From UBA2588 sp964343075 (lineage in GTDB: Bacteria; Chloroflexota; Dehalococcoidia; Lucifugimonadales; UBA3495), in assembly GCA_964343075.1 (NCBI GenBank), contig CAYFGT010000035.1, forward strand, positions 1-5,202: a stretch of DNA of 5,202 nucleotides. Reading direction: 5' to 3'. How positions within the stretch are numbered: the stretch's first letter is position 1; the number at the start of each line of letters is the position of its first letter. This document shows positions 1 through 5,202 of the stretch, piece after piece. Position numbers and translations under genes: made by a program. Below the pieces are notes generated by a model. It made no database searches, was not told where the DNA came from, and saw nothing but the letters and a program-made list of their open reading frames with translations.

Positions 1-701
1 TTGCCTTTAGCTTCGTTCCACATTCTTTGTGTCATTTCACCTGGAACAACGAGTCCTTTGTTCCCTTGATTGTCTTGAGAGAAGTTGAAAGGGAAGTTCA
101 ACGCAACTCTTTGCTGGGCATAAGTGATTTGATTGTCTCCAGGTCCTAAGTCCAAAGACTTGGTGTATTTTACATAAGCAGTTTCAGTTACGTTCATGCA
201 ACCTGCTTCAGCCCAGTCTACGGCTAATTGGGTTCTCTCTTGTGCTAAGGTTTGAAAAACATCTCCTACTGCTAAAGGAGTTCCGTCATGGAATTTGATA
301 CCTTTCTCTGTATTAACGTCAATTGTCCAAGTAGTTCCGTCATCTGACATTTCCCATTTGGATATTATTCCAGGTACTAATTGTCCTTTACCAACAGTAG
401 CAAACATGTCATCCATGTATACTCTCAGGTATTTTAAATCAGGCCCTCCAGATAGCGGTGGGAATACACGCTCTTCTTCTAAGTCTGCCACTAATACAGT
501 GACTCTTTCGTCCGAGCTAGATGTTTCTGGCTGCGATGAACTTGCTGCAGGAGCAGCAGTAGGTGCAGCAGCTGCAGGAGCAGCCTCCGAACTCTCTTCG
601 GCATCTGAGCCACCACAAGCTACTGCAAATGCGATAAGCAGCATAAGTGACATAGAAATTAAAGCCAAACGCTTAATTGTATGTTTTGTGGTTTGATTCA
701 C
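1..701 (-). CDS. ABC transporter solute-binding lipoprotein, family 5, N-terminal part (runs off the window)
   Basis: This is the first 233 codons of a secreted lipoprotein that would bind a solute outside the membrane and pass it to an ABC importer. The GTG start (699-701) is chosen because AGGAGG lies 7 nt upstream and the residues after it form a signal peptide: a basic stretch (K6, K10, R11), a hydrophobic core and a slightly atypical lipobox AVAC with the lipidated Cys at residue 29. An Ala/Pro/Ser-rich linker covers about residues 33-64. The mature domain begins near residue 66 and shows the family-5 (SBP_bac_5) hallmarks VPGIISKWEMSDDG (109-122) and GIKFHDGTPL (134-143). The C-terminal lobe, which holds most of the specificity, lies outside the window, so the ligand cannot be stated. 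It has its own promoter and leader. The same hallmark block is recognisable in the neighbouring gene at 963-2783, so the two are related but divergent. Confidence 0.9.
   Translation of the reverse strand, partial: MNQTTKHTIKRLALISMSLMLLIAFAVACGGSDAEESSEAAPAAAAPTAAPAASSSQPETSSSDERVTVLVADLEEERVFPPLSGGPDLKYLRVYMDDMFATVGKGQLVPGIISKWEMSDDGTTWTIDVNTEKGIKFHDGTPLAVGDVFQTLAQERTQLAVDWAEAGCMNVTETAYVKYTKSLDLGPGDNQITYAQQRVALNFPFNFSQDNQGNKGLVVPGEMTQRMWNEAKG
544..584. repeat. 14-bp direct repeat inside the Ala/Pro linker of the lipoprotein gene
   Basis: GCTGCAGGAGCAGC occurs exactly at 544-557 and 571-584, offset by 27 bp (9 codons). On the coding strand both copies encode the Ala-Ala-Pro-Ala-Ala type linker after the lipidated cysteine. 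The offset is a multiple of three, so gain or loss of a unit would keep the frame. It is most simply a local duplication in a low-complexity tether. Confidence 0.7.
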
Positions 702-708
702 AGATTGA

Positions 709-714
709 CCTCCT
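709..714 (-). promoter_or_regulatory. Strong Shine-Dalgarno that fixes the GTG start of the first lipoprotein gene
   Basis: On the minus strand AGGAGG (continuing AGGAGGT) lies 7 nt before GTG at 699-701. This supports the GTG start, because the next ATG would cut away the basic part of the signal peptide. Confidence 0.85.
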
Positions 715-722
715 CTTGTCTG

Positions 723-742
723 TGCCAGCCGTATCGGCGGCA
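723..742 (-). promoter_or_regulatory. Hairpin in the 5' leader of the first lipoprotein gene
   Basis: The minus-strand RNA reads UGCC-GCCG-AUA-CGGC-U-GGCA, an 8-bp GC-rich stem with one bulged U and a 3-nt loop. It ends 8 nt before the Shine-Dalgarno, so it does not cover it. It lacks the T-tract of a terminator. Stabilising the mRNA or forming part of a cis-regulatory fold are both possible. It matches no riboswitch class that I recognise. Confidence 0.5.
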
Positions 743-767
743 AAGTGTAGTTTCACAGCAGCCTCCA

Positions 768-812
768 CTACGCTTAGTAGCACACTCAAGCCCTGTGTAA
801 CGGTAAGCGTAG
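768..812. repeat. 9-bp perfect inverted repeat overlapping the promoter of the first lipoprotein gene
   Basis: CTACGCTTA (768-776) and TAAGCGTAG (804-812) are perfect inverted copies separated by 27 bp. The 804-812 arm contains the proposed -10 hexamer (806-811). The other arm would fall about 24-32 nt into the transcript. Only one arm would be transcribed, so a DNA-level operator with two half-sites is more plausible than an RNA stem. No regulator gene is present in the window. Confidence 0.5.
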
Positions 813-834
813 AATAAAGTGAACTTTTTGTCAA
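806..834 (-). promoter_or_regulatory. Sigma-70-type promoter for the first lipoprotein gene
   Basis: The minus strand shows a perfect -35 TTGACA (829-834), a 17-bp spacer and a weak -10 TACGCT (806-811). Transcription would begin near 799 and give a leader of about 98 nt. The promoter of the lipoprotein gene at 963-2783 has the same spacing and much of the same sequence, which strengthens the call. Confidence 0.6.
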
Positions 835-904
835 CTAAAGCATTATCTAAGTAATCTATAATTAGCAGAACGTTACTATTTAGCAATTAAATAACGATAT
901 ACGT

Positions 905-940
905 AAAAACCCCTTTGAGTTGCCTTCAAAGGGGTTTTTT
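905..940 (-). terminator. Rho-independent terminator of the complete lipoprotein gene
   Basis: A perfect 14-bp stem (905-918 with 926-939) encloses a 7-nt loop and has a CCCC/GGGG core. T-runs flank it on both strands: TTTTT for minus-strand transcripts and TTTTTT for plus-strand transcripts. It lies 23 nt beyond the stop codon of the gene at 963-2783. It should end that transcript and insulate the next gene's promoter at 806-834. It could also stop plus-strand antisense transcription. Confidence 0.9.
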
Positions 941-962
941 ATTGGGTGTTGGTTACGAAAAA

Positions 963-2783
963 TTATTTAAAGTGAGCTGTATTCACTAATATTCTTCTTC
1001 CTCCTGGCATATTTGTGTAGTCTAAATCTTTATTGACTCCCCAAACTGATACTATTTCCATGATTGGTATTTGGTAGAGTCTTTCAGTGAACACATCATA
1101 TACCTCTTCCATGAGTTTTCGCCGTTCATCACCTCCAGCGGCTAACGCCCGTTGCCCTAATTCGTGGGAATCTTCGTCACAATTGGATGACCGGAACGAT
1201 AAACAACTCATATAGAAATTGATCTGACGTCCGAAATCGAAATATTCTCCGCCCGGAGCAAAATATACGAGCCCAGGGGAAACACCTGGGTCTGCCGGCG
1301 GATCCCCGTCGTGTACATACTTAACTGCTTCTGCATGACTCATTCCTAATTCTTCTATGGCTTCTTTATATAGGATTGAAGGTCCTGCTTTGTGATATTT
1401 ACTCCAGATGCTGCCTTCTACCACATTGATATTTACATTGATTCCAACAGCTTCCCAGAATACGCCTAGTGATTCAGAAAGTTCTACGTCTTTTGCATAC
1501 CTTCCGTTGCGAGTCCAATAGTCGATGACATTGTCAGGATTATAGTTAGCCTCAACAAGTAATTCTTTCGCTCGGATGGGGTCGTAAGGATAACGAGGTC
1601 TCCAGTTATCTTCTGTTACGCCCAAAGTACCAGGAATTCCATTCGGCCCGCTTGAACATCTGCTGGTTGGCCCGAACAAAGCCAATGCAAGTTCCTCGCA
1701 GTCGATAGCGTGGGTTAATGCCTGTCTTACTTTTAATTTCTTGAGTTCAGGATGCCAAATAGTATCCACGTCTATGGTATTGACCTCACCAGAAACAATC
1801 TTGACCCAGCTACCGTGATCTGAGTTTTCTAATTCTTCAGCCATGTCGCCAGCCATCGCCCAGGCTATATCTGCTTCCCCTGCTCTTATCATAGCCGATC
1901 GAACAGTTTCTTCTGCTCGCCATACATATTCAGCAGTATTAACAGTTCCTGCTTGGGTCATGAAATTTGATGGATCTGCGTTATAACCATCAAATTTTTC
2001 GATGGTGTATTTTTCGCCTCTGATCCATTCCCCAAATTTATAAGGTCCCCATCCGTATATTTCTCCGGTGTCAGCTTGTTCTTCAGCGCTGATGTTTGCG
2101 TGATGATCAGGGGCTAAGAACATAGTATATTGACCAAACCTTGGGAGGGCAGGATGCCCGAGGTCGACGTGCCAGGCAACAGTGTATTCATCGATGACTT
2201 CTGCGGAAGACGCACCAACTTGAGTGTAGTTTCCACATTTTATGCACTGGCCCATGTAATCTATAGTATATGCTGCAGCTTCAGCATTCCACGGTTCACC
2301 ATTGTGGAATTCCATTCCTTCGTTAAGAGAAACGATCCAGGTTTTACCTCCATCTCTCATTTCCCATTTGCTAATCCCTGCAGTCTTTGTATCCACAAAG
2401 TCAGGGGCTAAGAACGAGATTGGTTGTGCGATGTTATGAACTATCTTATTTGGATAATCGGTGGTGGAAAACCAAGGATCTGGTTCGGTGGGTTCTTGGT
2501 TGATCACGATCAATATGCTGTCTTTAGCTACTGTAGATTTTGCTGGCGCTACAGTAGGCTTTACTACGGGAGTAGATCGTATATCGGTCAAATCCTTAGA
2601 TTTTGGAACAGCTGTCGGTGCTTCAGATTTAGCAGCTTCAACTGCCGGCGCTGATGGTGCAGTGGTTTCTGTGGCATCTGATTCGCCTGAACCGCCGCAG
2701 CTCGCCACTATGCTAAATGCCAATATCAAAGCGATTAACATTAAAGGGATTCTAATCACTCTGAAAACGGATGCTTCCTTCAT
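963..2783 (-). CDS. ABC transporter solute-binding lipoprotein, family 5 (DppA/OppA-like), complete
   Basis: This 606-residue lipoprotein is an extracytoplasmic receptor for an ABC importer. I use the ATG at 2781-2783 because AAGGAG stands 6 nt upstream; an in-frame ATG 18 nt earlier (2801) has no ribosome-binding site. The signal peptide ends in a good lipobox, VASC, with Cys29. An Ala/Pro/Thr/Lys tether covers about 35-88. Family-5 landmarks follow in order: ISKWEMRDGGKTW (137-149), MEFHNGEPW (157-165), GWGPYKFGEW (244-253), IRAGEADIAW (299-308), LKVRQALTHAIDCEEL (350-365) and YDPIRAKELLVEANY (400-414). The usual family length is about 500-550, so it is long; the tether explains part, and residues about 465-515 look like an extra segment. 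The mature domain carries six cysteines (180, 183, 362, 376, 527, 535). Family members bind peptides, nickel, sugars and more, so the ligand is not assigned. No permease or ATPase is nearby. Confidence 0.95.
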   Translation of the reverse strand: MKEASVFRVIRIPLMLIALILAFSIVASCGGSGESDATETTAPSAPAVEAAKSEAPTAVPKSKDLTDIRSTPVVKPTVAPAKSTVAKDSILIVINQEPTEPDPWFSTTDYPNKIVHNIAQPISFLAPDFVDTKTAGISKWEMRDGGKTWIVSLNEGMEFHNGEPWNAEAAAYTIDYMGQCIKCGNYTQVGASSAEVIDEYTVAWHVDLGHPALPRFGQYTMFLAPDHHANISAEEQADTGEIYGWGPYKFGEWIRGEKYTIEKFDGYNADPSNFMTQAGTVNTAEYVWRAEETVRSAMIRAGEADIAWAMAGDMAEELENSDHGSWVKIVSGEVNTIDVDTIWHPELKKLKVRQALTHAIDCEELALALFGPTSRCSSGPNGIPGTLGVTEDNWRPRYPYDPIRAKELLVEANYNPDNVIDYWTRNGRYAKDVELSESLGVFWEAVGINVNINVVEGSIWSKYHKAGPSILYKEAIEELGMSHAEAVKYVHDGDPPADPGVSPGLVYFAPGGEYFDFGRQINFYMSCLSFRSSNCDEDSHELGQRALAAGGDERRKLMEEVYDVFTERLYQIPIMEIVSVWGVNKDLDYTNMPGGRRILVNTAHFK

Positions 2784-2789
2784 TGGTCT

Positions 2790-2795
2790 CTCCTT
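2790..2795 (-). promoter_or_regulatory. Shine-Dalgarno deciding the start of the complete lipoprotein gene
   Basis: AAGGAG on the minus strand lies 6 nt before the ATG at 2781-2783. It falls downstream of the alternative ATG at 2801 and so supports the shorter, 606-residue protein. Confidence 0.85.
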
Positions 2796-2860
2796 ATACA
2801 TATTTTCGGGGCAGCAAACGTAACTTGGTATTTCGTTCTGCAGCCATATCGATTGCGGAT

Positions 2861-2889
2861 AGACTAAAATAATAGGAATTATTTGTCAA
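2861..2889 (-). promoter_or_regulatory. Sigma-70-type promoter for the complete lipoprotein gene
   Basis: The minus strand carries TTGACA (2884-2889), a 17-bp spacer and a weak -10 TAGTCT (2861-2866). Transcription would start near 2854, leaving a leader of about 70 nt. Aligned without gaps over 34 positions from the -35, it matches the promoter at 806-834 at 24 positions, including much of the spacer, so the two are probably related by descent. Confidence 0.6.
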
Positions 2890-3013
2890 ATAACTCTATA
2901 TCTGATCAATTGAGATAAGCATAAATGCATTAATTGAAATAATTTTAACGGAAAACGTAATATGTGCGTTGGCTATTTTAAAGATACATGACTGGTCGTA
3001 TCGGTAACATCAC

Positions 3014-3022
3014 TGGTATAAA
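3014..3022 (+). promoter_or_regulatory. Probable extended -10 promoter for the ABC-F gene
   Basis: TGGTATAAA is a TGn extended -10 followed by a near-consensus hexamer (3017-3022). No convincing -35 lies 16-18 bp upstream, as is usual for extended -10 promoters. Transcription would begin near 3029, about 48 nt before the ATG. The rest of 2890-3010 is AT-rich and shows no further gene. Confidence 0.4.
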
Positions 3023-3076
3023 AGTATTAAAATCTAAGTTGGATATCAGAGGTTTTGAATAAGAAGTAAGTGGTAG

Positions 3077-4984
3077 ATGCTTGTTTTAAATAACATAAGT
3101 AAATCTTTTGGGGATAGAGTCTTGTTCCAAGGATTATCTTTGACTGCTGTTGCGGGTAATCGTATTGCCCTAATTGGTGCTAATGGATCGGGAAAATCTA
3201 CATTGATGGATATCATATCTAATCATGCCAGCCCTGATGAGGGGAATATATCAGTAAAAAAAGATATCAATGTGGGGTATTTGAAACAGGATAATTTTGA
3301 TTTTTCTGAACGGACCTTGATTGAAGAAGTGTTAGATGAATCAGAAGACATCGTGAAATTAAAACATGAACTAGAAAACTTACAAGCGCAATTTTCAAAT
3401 GAAAAAAATCTAGAAAACCAAACCCTAATTTTCGAACAAATTGGGCAGATTAGCGAACAAATTGAAAATCTTAGCCGTGAAAATGATCGCCACGAAGCTG
3501 AACGTATTCTGTCAGGATTGGGCTTTTCGGTATCAGATTTTACTAGGAAACTGAATGAATTTAGCGGAGGATGGGTAATGCGTGCTTCGTTAAGCAAGTT
3601 ATTGTTTAAAAACCCTGATGTACTGTTGCTGGACGAACCTACTAACCATTTGGACCTTGCATCTAATATTTGGTTTGAGAAATATTTACAGTCGTTCAAA
3701 GGAGCTGTGATAATCACTTCACACGATAGAGTGTTTTTAAATTCGGTTGCTACTAGCATATTAGCTATAGAACCAGACGAAATAGTATTTCAGAAGGGCT
3801 CTTATGAAGACTATGTGACCTATAGAGAAGAGGCGATAAAGCTGAAACAAGCTACTGCTACGCGATTAGAAAAACAAATAGAAAAGCAAATGAGATTTGT
3901 TGACAGATTTCGCTATACAGCCAGTAAGGCGAGCCAAGTTCAAAGCCGTTTGAAGGCTTTGGAGAAAATAGAAAAAGTGATTATCCCTAGGACAGTTAAA
4001 AAAGTTCATTATTCATTTCCTTCAGGACCGAGAAGTGGCCATGAAGTGATTAAGCTTGAAGGAATTAGTAAATCATATGGAGATAATAAGATTTACGATA
4101 AATTGAGCTTGACTCTTAATAGAGGAGATAAAGTTGCATTGGTAGGGCCTAATGGGGCAGGAAAATCAACGCTGTTAAAAATCATGGCGAAGGCTCTAGA
4201 ATTTGATTCAGGCCAGCGAAAATTGGGGCATAACGTGATAACAGGATATTATGCTCAGCATTTATTAGAATTGTTGACGCCGTCCAATACGATCTTTGAA
4301 GAAGTTGGTCGCATTTCCAATTCTATGAATGATCAGGAGGTCAGGAATATATTGGGTGGATTTTTGTTTAGGGGTGATGATGTATACAAACCTATTTCTG
4401 TATTATCAGGAGGCGAAAAAGCTCGAGTTGCTTTAGCGAAGTTGTTATTAGAACCTAGCAACCTTTTGTTTATGGATGAACCTACTAACCATTTAGATAT
4501 AGCTTCTAGAGAAATTTTAGCGGATGCGTTAGAAGAATATGAAGGTACTTTATGTTTCATAACCCACGACCGGGGATTAATTCATCAAATAGCAAATAAA
4601 ATAATTGAAATTGAAGATGGTGAAGTCAGAGTATACTCAGGTACGTATTCTGAATATTTGTATCATAAAGAAAATAGTATAGTTCAAGTTGGACCGAAAG
4701 GTGTTAAATCCTCCAAATCACCTAAAGCTAGTGAGACATTAATCAGTTCAGCTAAAGAATCGCAATTGCTTCATAAGAATGTTCGGCAATTAGAAAACCA
4801 GCTTGCTAGGAAAGATGAACAAATCACGGGTTTGGAGTTAATGTTTTCTGACCCAGCTAATTTCAAAACACCAGAAGAACTTAATGAAGTTAGCGAACAG
4901 TATGAACTTCTCAAATCAGAATATGAGGTACTATGGAACGAATTTGAGGATTTGTCGAGTAGGTTGGAATCCTTTCAGAAATAA
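3077..4984 (+). CDS. ABC-F family ATPase (YdiF/Uup-like translation factor)
   Basis: This 635-residue soluble protein has two ABC ATPase domains and no membrane segment. ABC-F proteins bind the ribosomal E site and use ATP to relieve stalled or blocked translation. Domain 1 has Walker A GANGSGKS (34-41), signature FSGGW (162-166), Walker B LLLDEPTNHLD with catalytic Glu187, and switch His216; a helical arm-like insert lies at about 80-145. The interdomain linker (about 245-305), with RFRYTASKASQVQSRLKALE, is the tRNA-contacting element of the family. Domain 2 has GPNGAGKS (357-364), LSGGE (443-447), Glu468 and His497. A basic spacer (about 535-555) leads to a charged C-terminal coiled coil (about 560-633), as in YdiF and Uup. 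All catalytic residues are intact. The linker lacks the long extension of many antibiotic-resistance ABC-Fs, which favours a housekeeping role. The ATG is placed by the typical MLVLNNISKSFG opening; its Shine-Dalgarno is weak. It is not the transport ATPase for the neighbouring lipoproteins. Confidence 0.95.
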   Translation: MLVLNNISKSFGDRVLFQGLSLTAVAGNRIALIGANGSGKSTLMDIISNHASPDEGNISVKKDINVGYLKQDNFDFSERTLIEEVLDESEDIVKLKHELENLQAQFSNEKNLENQTLIFEQIGQISEQIENLSRENDRHEAERILSGLGFSVSDFTRKLNEFSGGWVMRASLSKLLFKNPDVLLLDEPTNHLDLASNIWFEKYLQSFKGAVIITSHDRVFLNSVATSILAIEPDEIVFQKGSYEDYVTYREEAIKLKQATATRLEKQIEKQMRFVDRFRYTASKASQVQSRLKALEKIEKVIIPRTVKKVHYSFPSGPRSGHEVIKLEGISKSYGDNKIYDKLSLTLNRGDKVALVGPNGAGKSTLLKIMAKALEFDSGQRKLGHNVITGYYAQHLLELLTPSNTIFEEVGRISNSMNDQEVRNILGGFLFRGDDVYKPISVLSGGEKARVALAKLLLEPSNLLFMDEPTNHLDIASREILADALEEYEGTLCFITHDRGLIHQIANKIIEIEDGEVRVYSGTYSEYLYHKENSIVQVGPKGVKSSKSPKASETLISSAKESQLLHKNVRQLENQLARKDEQITGLELMFSDPANFKTPEELNEVSEQYELLKSEYEVLWNEFEDLSSRLESFQK

Positions 4985-4985
4985 A

Positions 4986-5020
4986 AAAGCCCCTTCGTTC
5001 ATTTTGAACGAAGGGGCTTT
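4986..5020. terminator. Bidirectional Rho-independent terminator between convergent genes
   Basis: A perfect 16-bp stem (4986-5001 with 5005-5020) has a TTT loop and a GCCCC/GGGGC core. It begins 2 nt after the ABC-F stop codon and lies 16 nt beyond the stop of the minus-strand lipoprotein gene. The T-tract is six T on the minus strand and a weaker TTTAATT on the plus strand. It should serve both genes and be stronger for the lipoprotein transcript. Confidence 0.92.
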
Positions 5021-5035
5021 AATTAACCTAGTAGG

Positions 5036-5202
5036 TTATTTGAAGTGAGAAGTATTGATTAGAATTCTTCGTCCACCAGGCATATTGGTGTAGTCTAGAT
5101 CCTTATTAACACCCCAGACAGCTACTATTTCCATCACAGGGATTTGATAGAGTCTGTCTGTGAACACTTCATAAACTTCTTCCATGAGTTTCCTTCTTTC
5201 AT
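5036..5202 (-). CDS. ABC transporter solute-binding lipoprotein, C-terminal end (paralog of the gene at 963-2783)
   Basis: Only the last 54 codons and the TAA stop (5036-5038) of this gene are in the window; the gene continues past 5202. The sequence begins ERRKLMEEVYEVF and ends NTSHFK. It aligns without gaps to the C-terminus of the lipoprotein at 963-2783 with 48 identical residues of 54. All six changes are conservative (D/E, E/D, I/V, S/A, V/I, A/S). DNA identity over the same stretch is lower, about 80% by hand count, so the copies diverged under selection on the protein. The role as a family-5 binding protein is inferred from the paralog, because no diagnostic motif of its own is visible. 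It converges on the ABC-F gene across a shared terminator. Confidence 0.88.
   Translation of the reverse strand, partial: ERRKLMEEVYEVFTDRLYQIPVMEIVAVWGVNKDLDYTNMPGGRRILINTSHFK

Noticed and set aside
295..696. A 133-codon plus-strand frame with Ala/Ser-rich sequence.
   Set aside because: It is antisense to the lipoprotein gene at 1-701, which has a strong Shine-Dalgarno, signal peptide and family motifs. The Ala/Ser composition mirrors the linker codons on the other strand.
698..886. A 62-codon minus-strand frame upstream of the first lipoprotein gene, whose TGA overlaps the GTG start.
   Set aside because: Its only ATG lies upstream of the predicted promoter, the frame has no ATG, GTG or TTG within the predicted transcript, and the product is Cys/Arg-rich with no recognisable family. 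It runs through the promoter and leader hairpin, so it is probably a chance frame.
2784..2801. Six extra N-terminal residues (MYKERP) on the complete lipoprotein, from an ATG at 2801.
   Set aside because: No Shine-Dalgarno precedes that ATG, whereas AAGGAG is correctly placed for the ATG at 2781-2783, which also gives a normal lipoprotein signal peptide.
2900..2937. AT-rich inverted repeats (TCAATT...AATTGA) upstream of the ABC-F promoter.
   Set aside because: The arms are short and AT-only in a strongly AT-rich stretch, with no clear placement relative to either promoter.
3223..3759. A 178-codon minus-strand frame inside the ABC-F gene.
   Set aside because: It lies wholly antisense to an intact, motif-complete ABC-F reading frame, and its sequence resembles no known family.
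3077..4984. Reading the two-ATPase-domain protein as the transport ATPase of a peptide importer with the neighbouring lipoproteins.
   Set aside because: Tandem ABC domains in one chain, the ABC-F linker motif, the C-terminal coiled coil and separate transcription all mark it as an ABC-F translation factor.
5024..5038. Short palindrome TAACCTA-G-TAGGTTA overlapping the stop codon of the third lipoprotein gene.
   Set aside because: The 1-nt centre is too tight for a full RNA hairpin, it lies next to a much stronger terminator, and a palindrome of this size in AT-rich DNA is compatible with chance.

Overview
The window holds four genes from one bacterial locus. Three are extracytoplasmic solute-binding lipoproteins of ABC importers (family 5, DppA/OppA-like), all on the minus strand: an N-terminal part at 1-701, a complete gene at 963-2783 and a C-terminal part at 5036-5202. 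One plus-strand ABC-F ribosome-associated ATPase (3077-4984) sits between the second and third. The complete and C-terminal lipoproteins are close paralogs, with 48 of 54 shared C-terminal residues identical by eye.

Organism: the DNA is AT-rich (roughly 40% GC by impression, not computed). The lipoproteins have a lipobox, then Cys-Gly-Gly, then a long Ala/Pro/Thr/Ser-rich linker. That N-terminal style, with several family-5 binding proteins at one locus, is common in Chloroflexota (for example SAR202/Dehalococcoidia-type genomes). This placement is inference; there is no rRNA or marker gene to confirm it.

Layout: 1-701 is the start of binding protein 1, with a strong Shine-Dalgarno and a GTG start. 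702-962 is intergenic; it carries a TTGACA-type promoter, a hairpin-bearing leader and the terminator of the next gene upstream. 963-2783 is binding protein 2. 2784-3076 is a divergent intergenic region with a promoter for binding protein 2 and a probable extended -10 promoter for the ABC-F gene. 3077-4984 is the ABC-F gene. 4986-5020 is a perfect 16-bp bidirectional terminator shared by the convergent ABC-F gene and binding protein 3, whose last 54 codons fill the rest.

Function: the binding proteins would capture peptides or other small solutes outside the membrane and deliver them to an ABC permease, but no permease or transport ATPase lies in the window. The ABC-F protein has no membrane domain, belongs to translation rather than transport, and should not be read as the ATPase partner of these binding proteins. 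Each complete gene has its own promoter and terminator, so these are separate transcription units rather than an operon. The most interesting signals are the homologous promoters of binding proteins 1 and 2, an inverted repeat overlapping one of these promoters, and a hairpin in that gene's leader. I see no mobile element, CRISPR array, RNA gene or clearly novel system.
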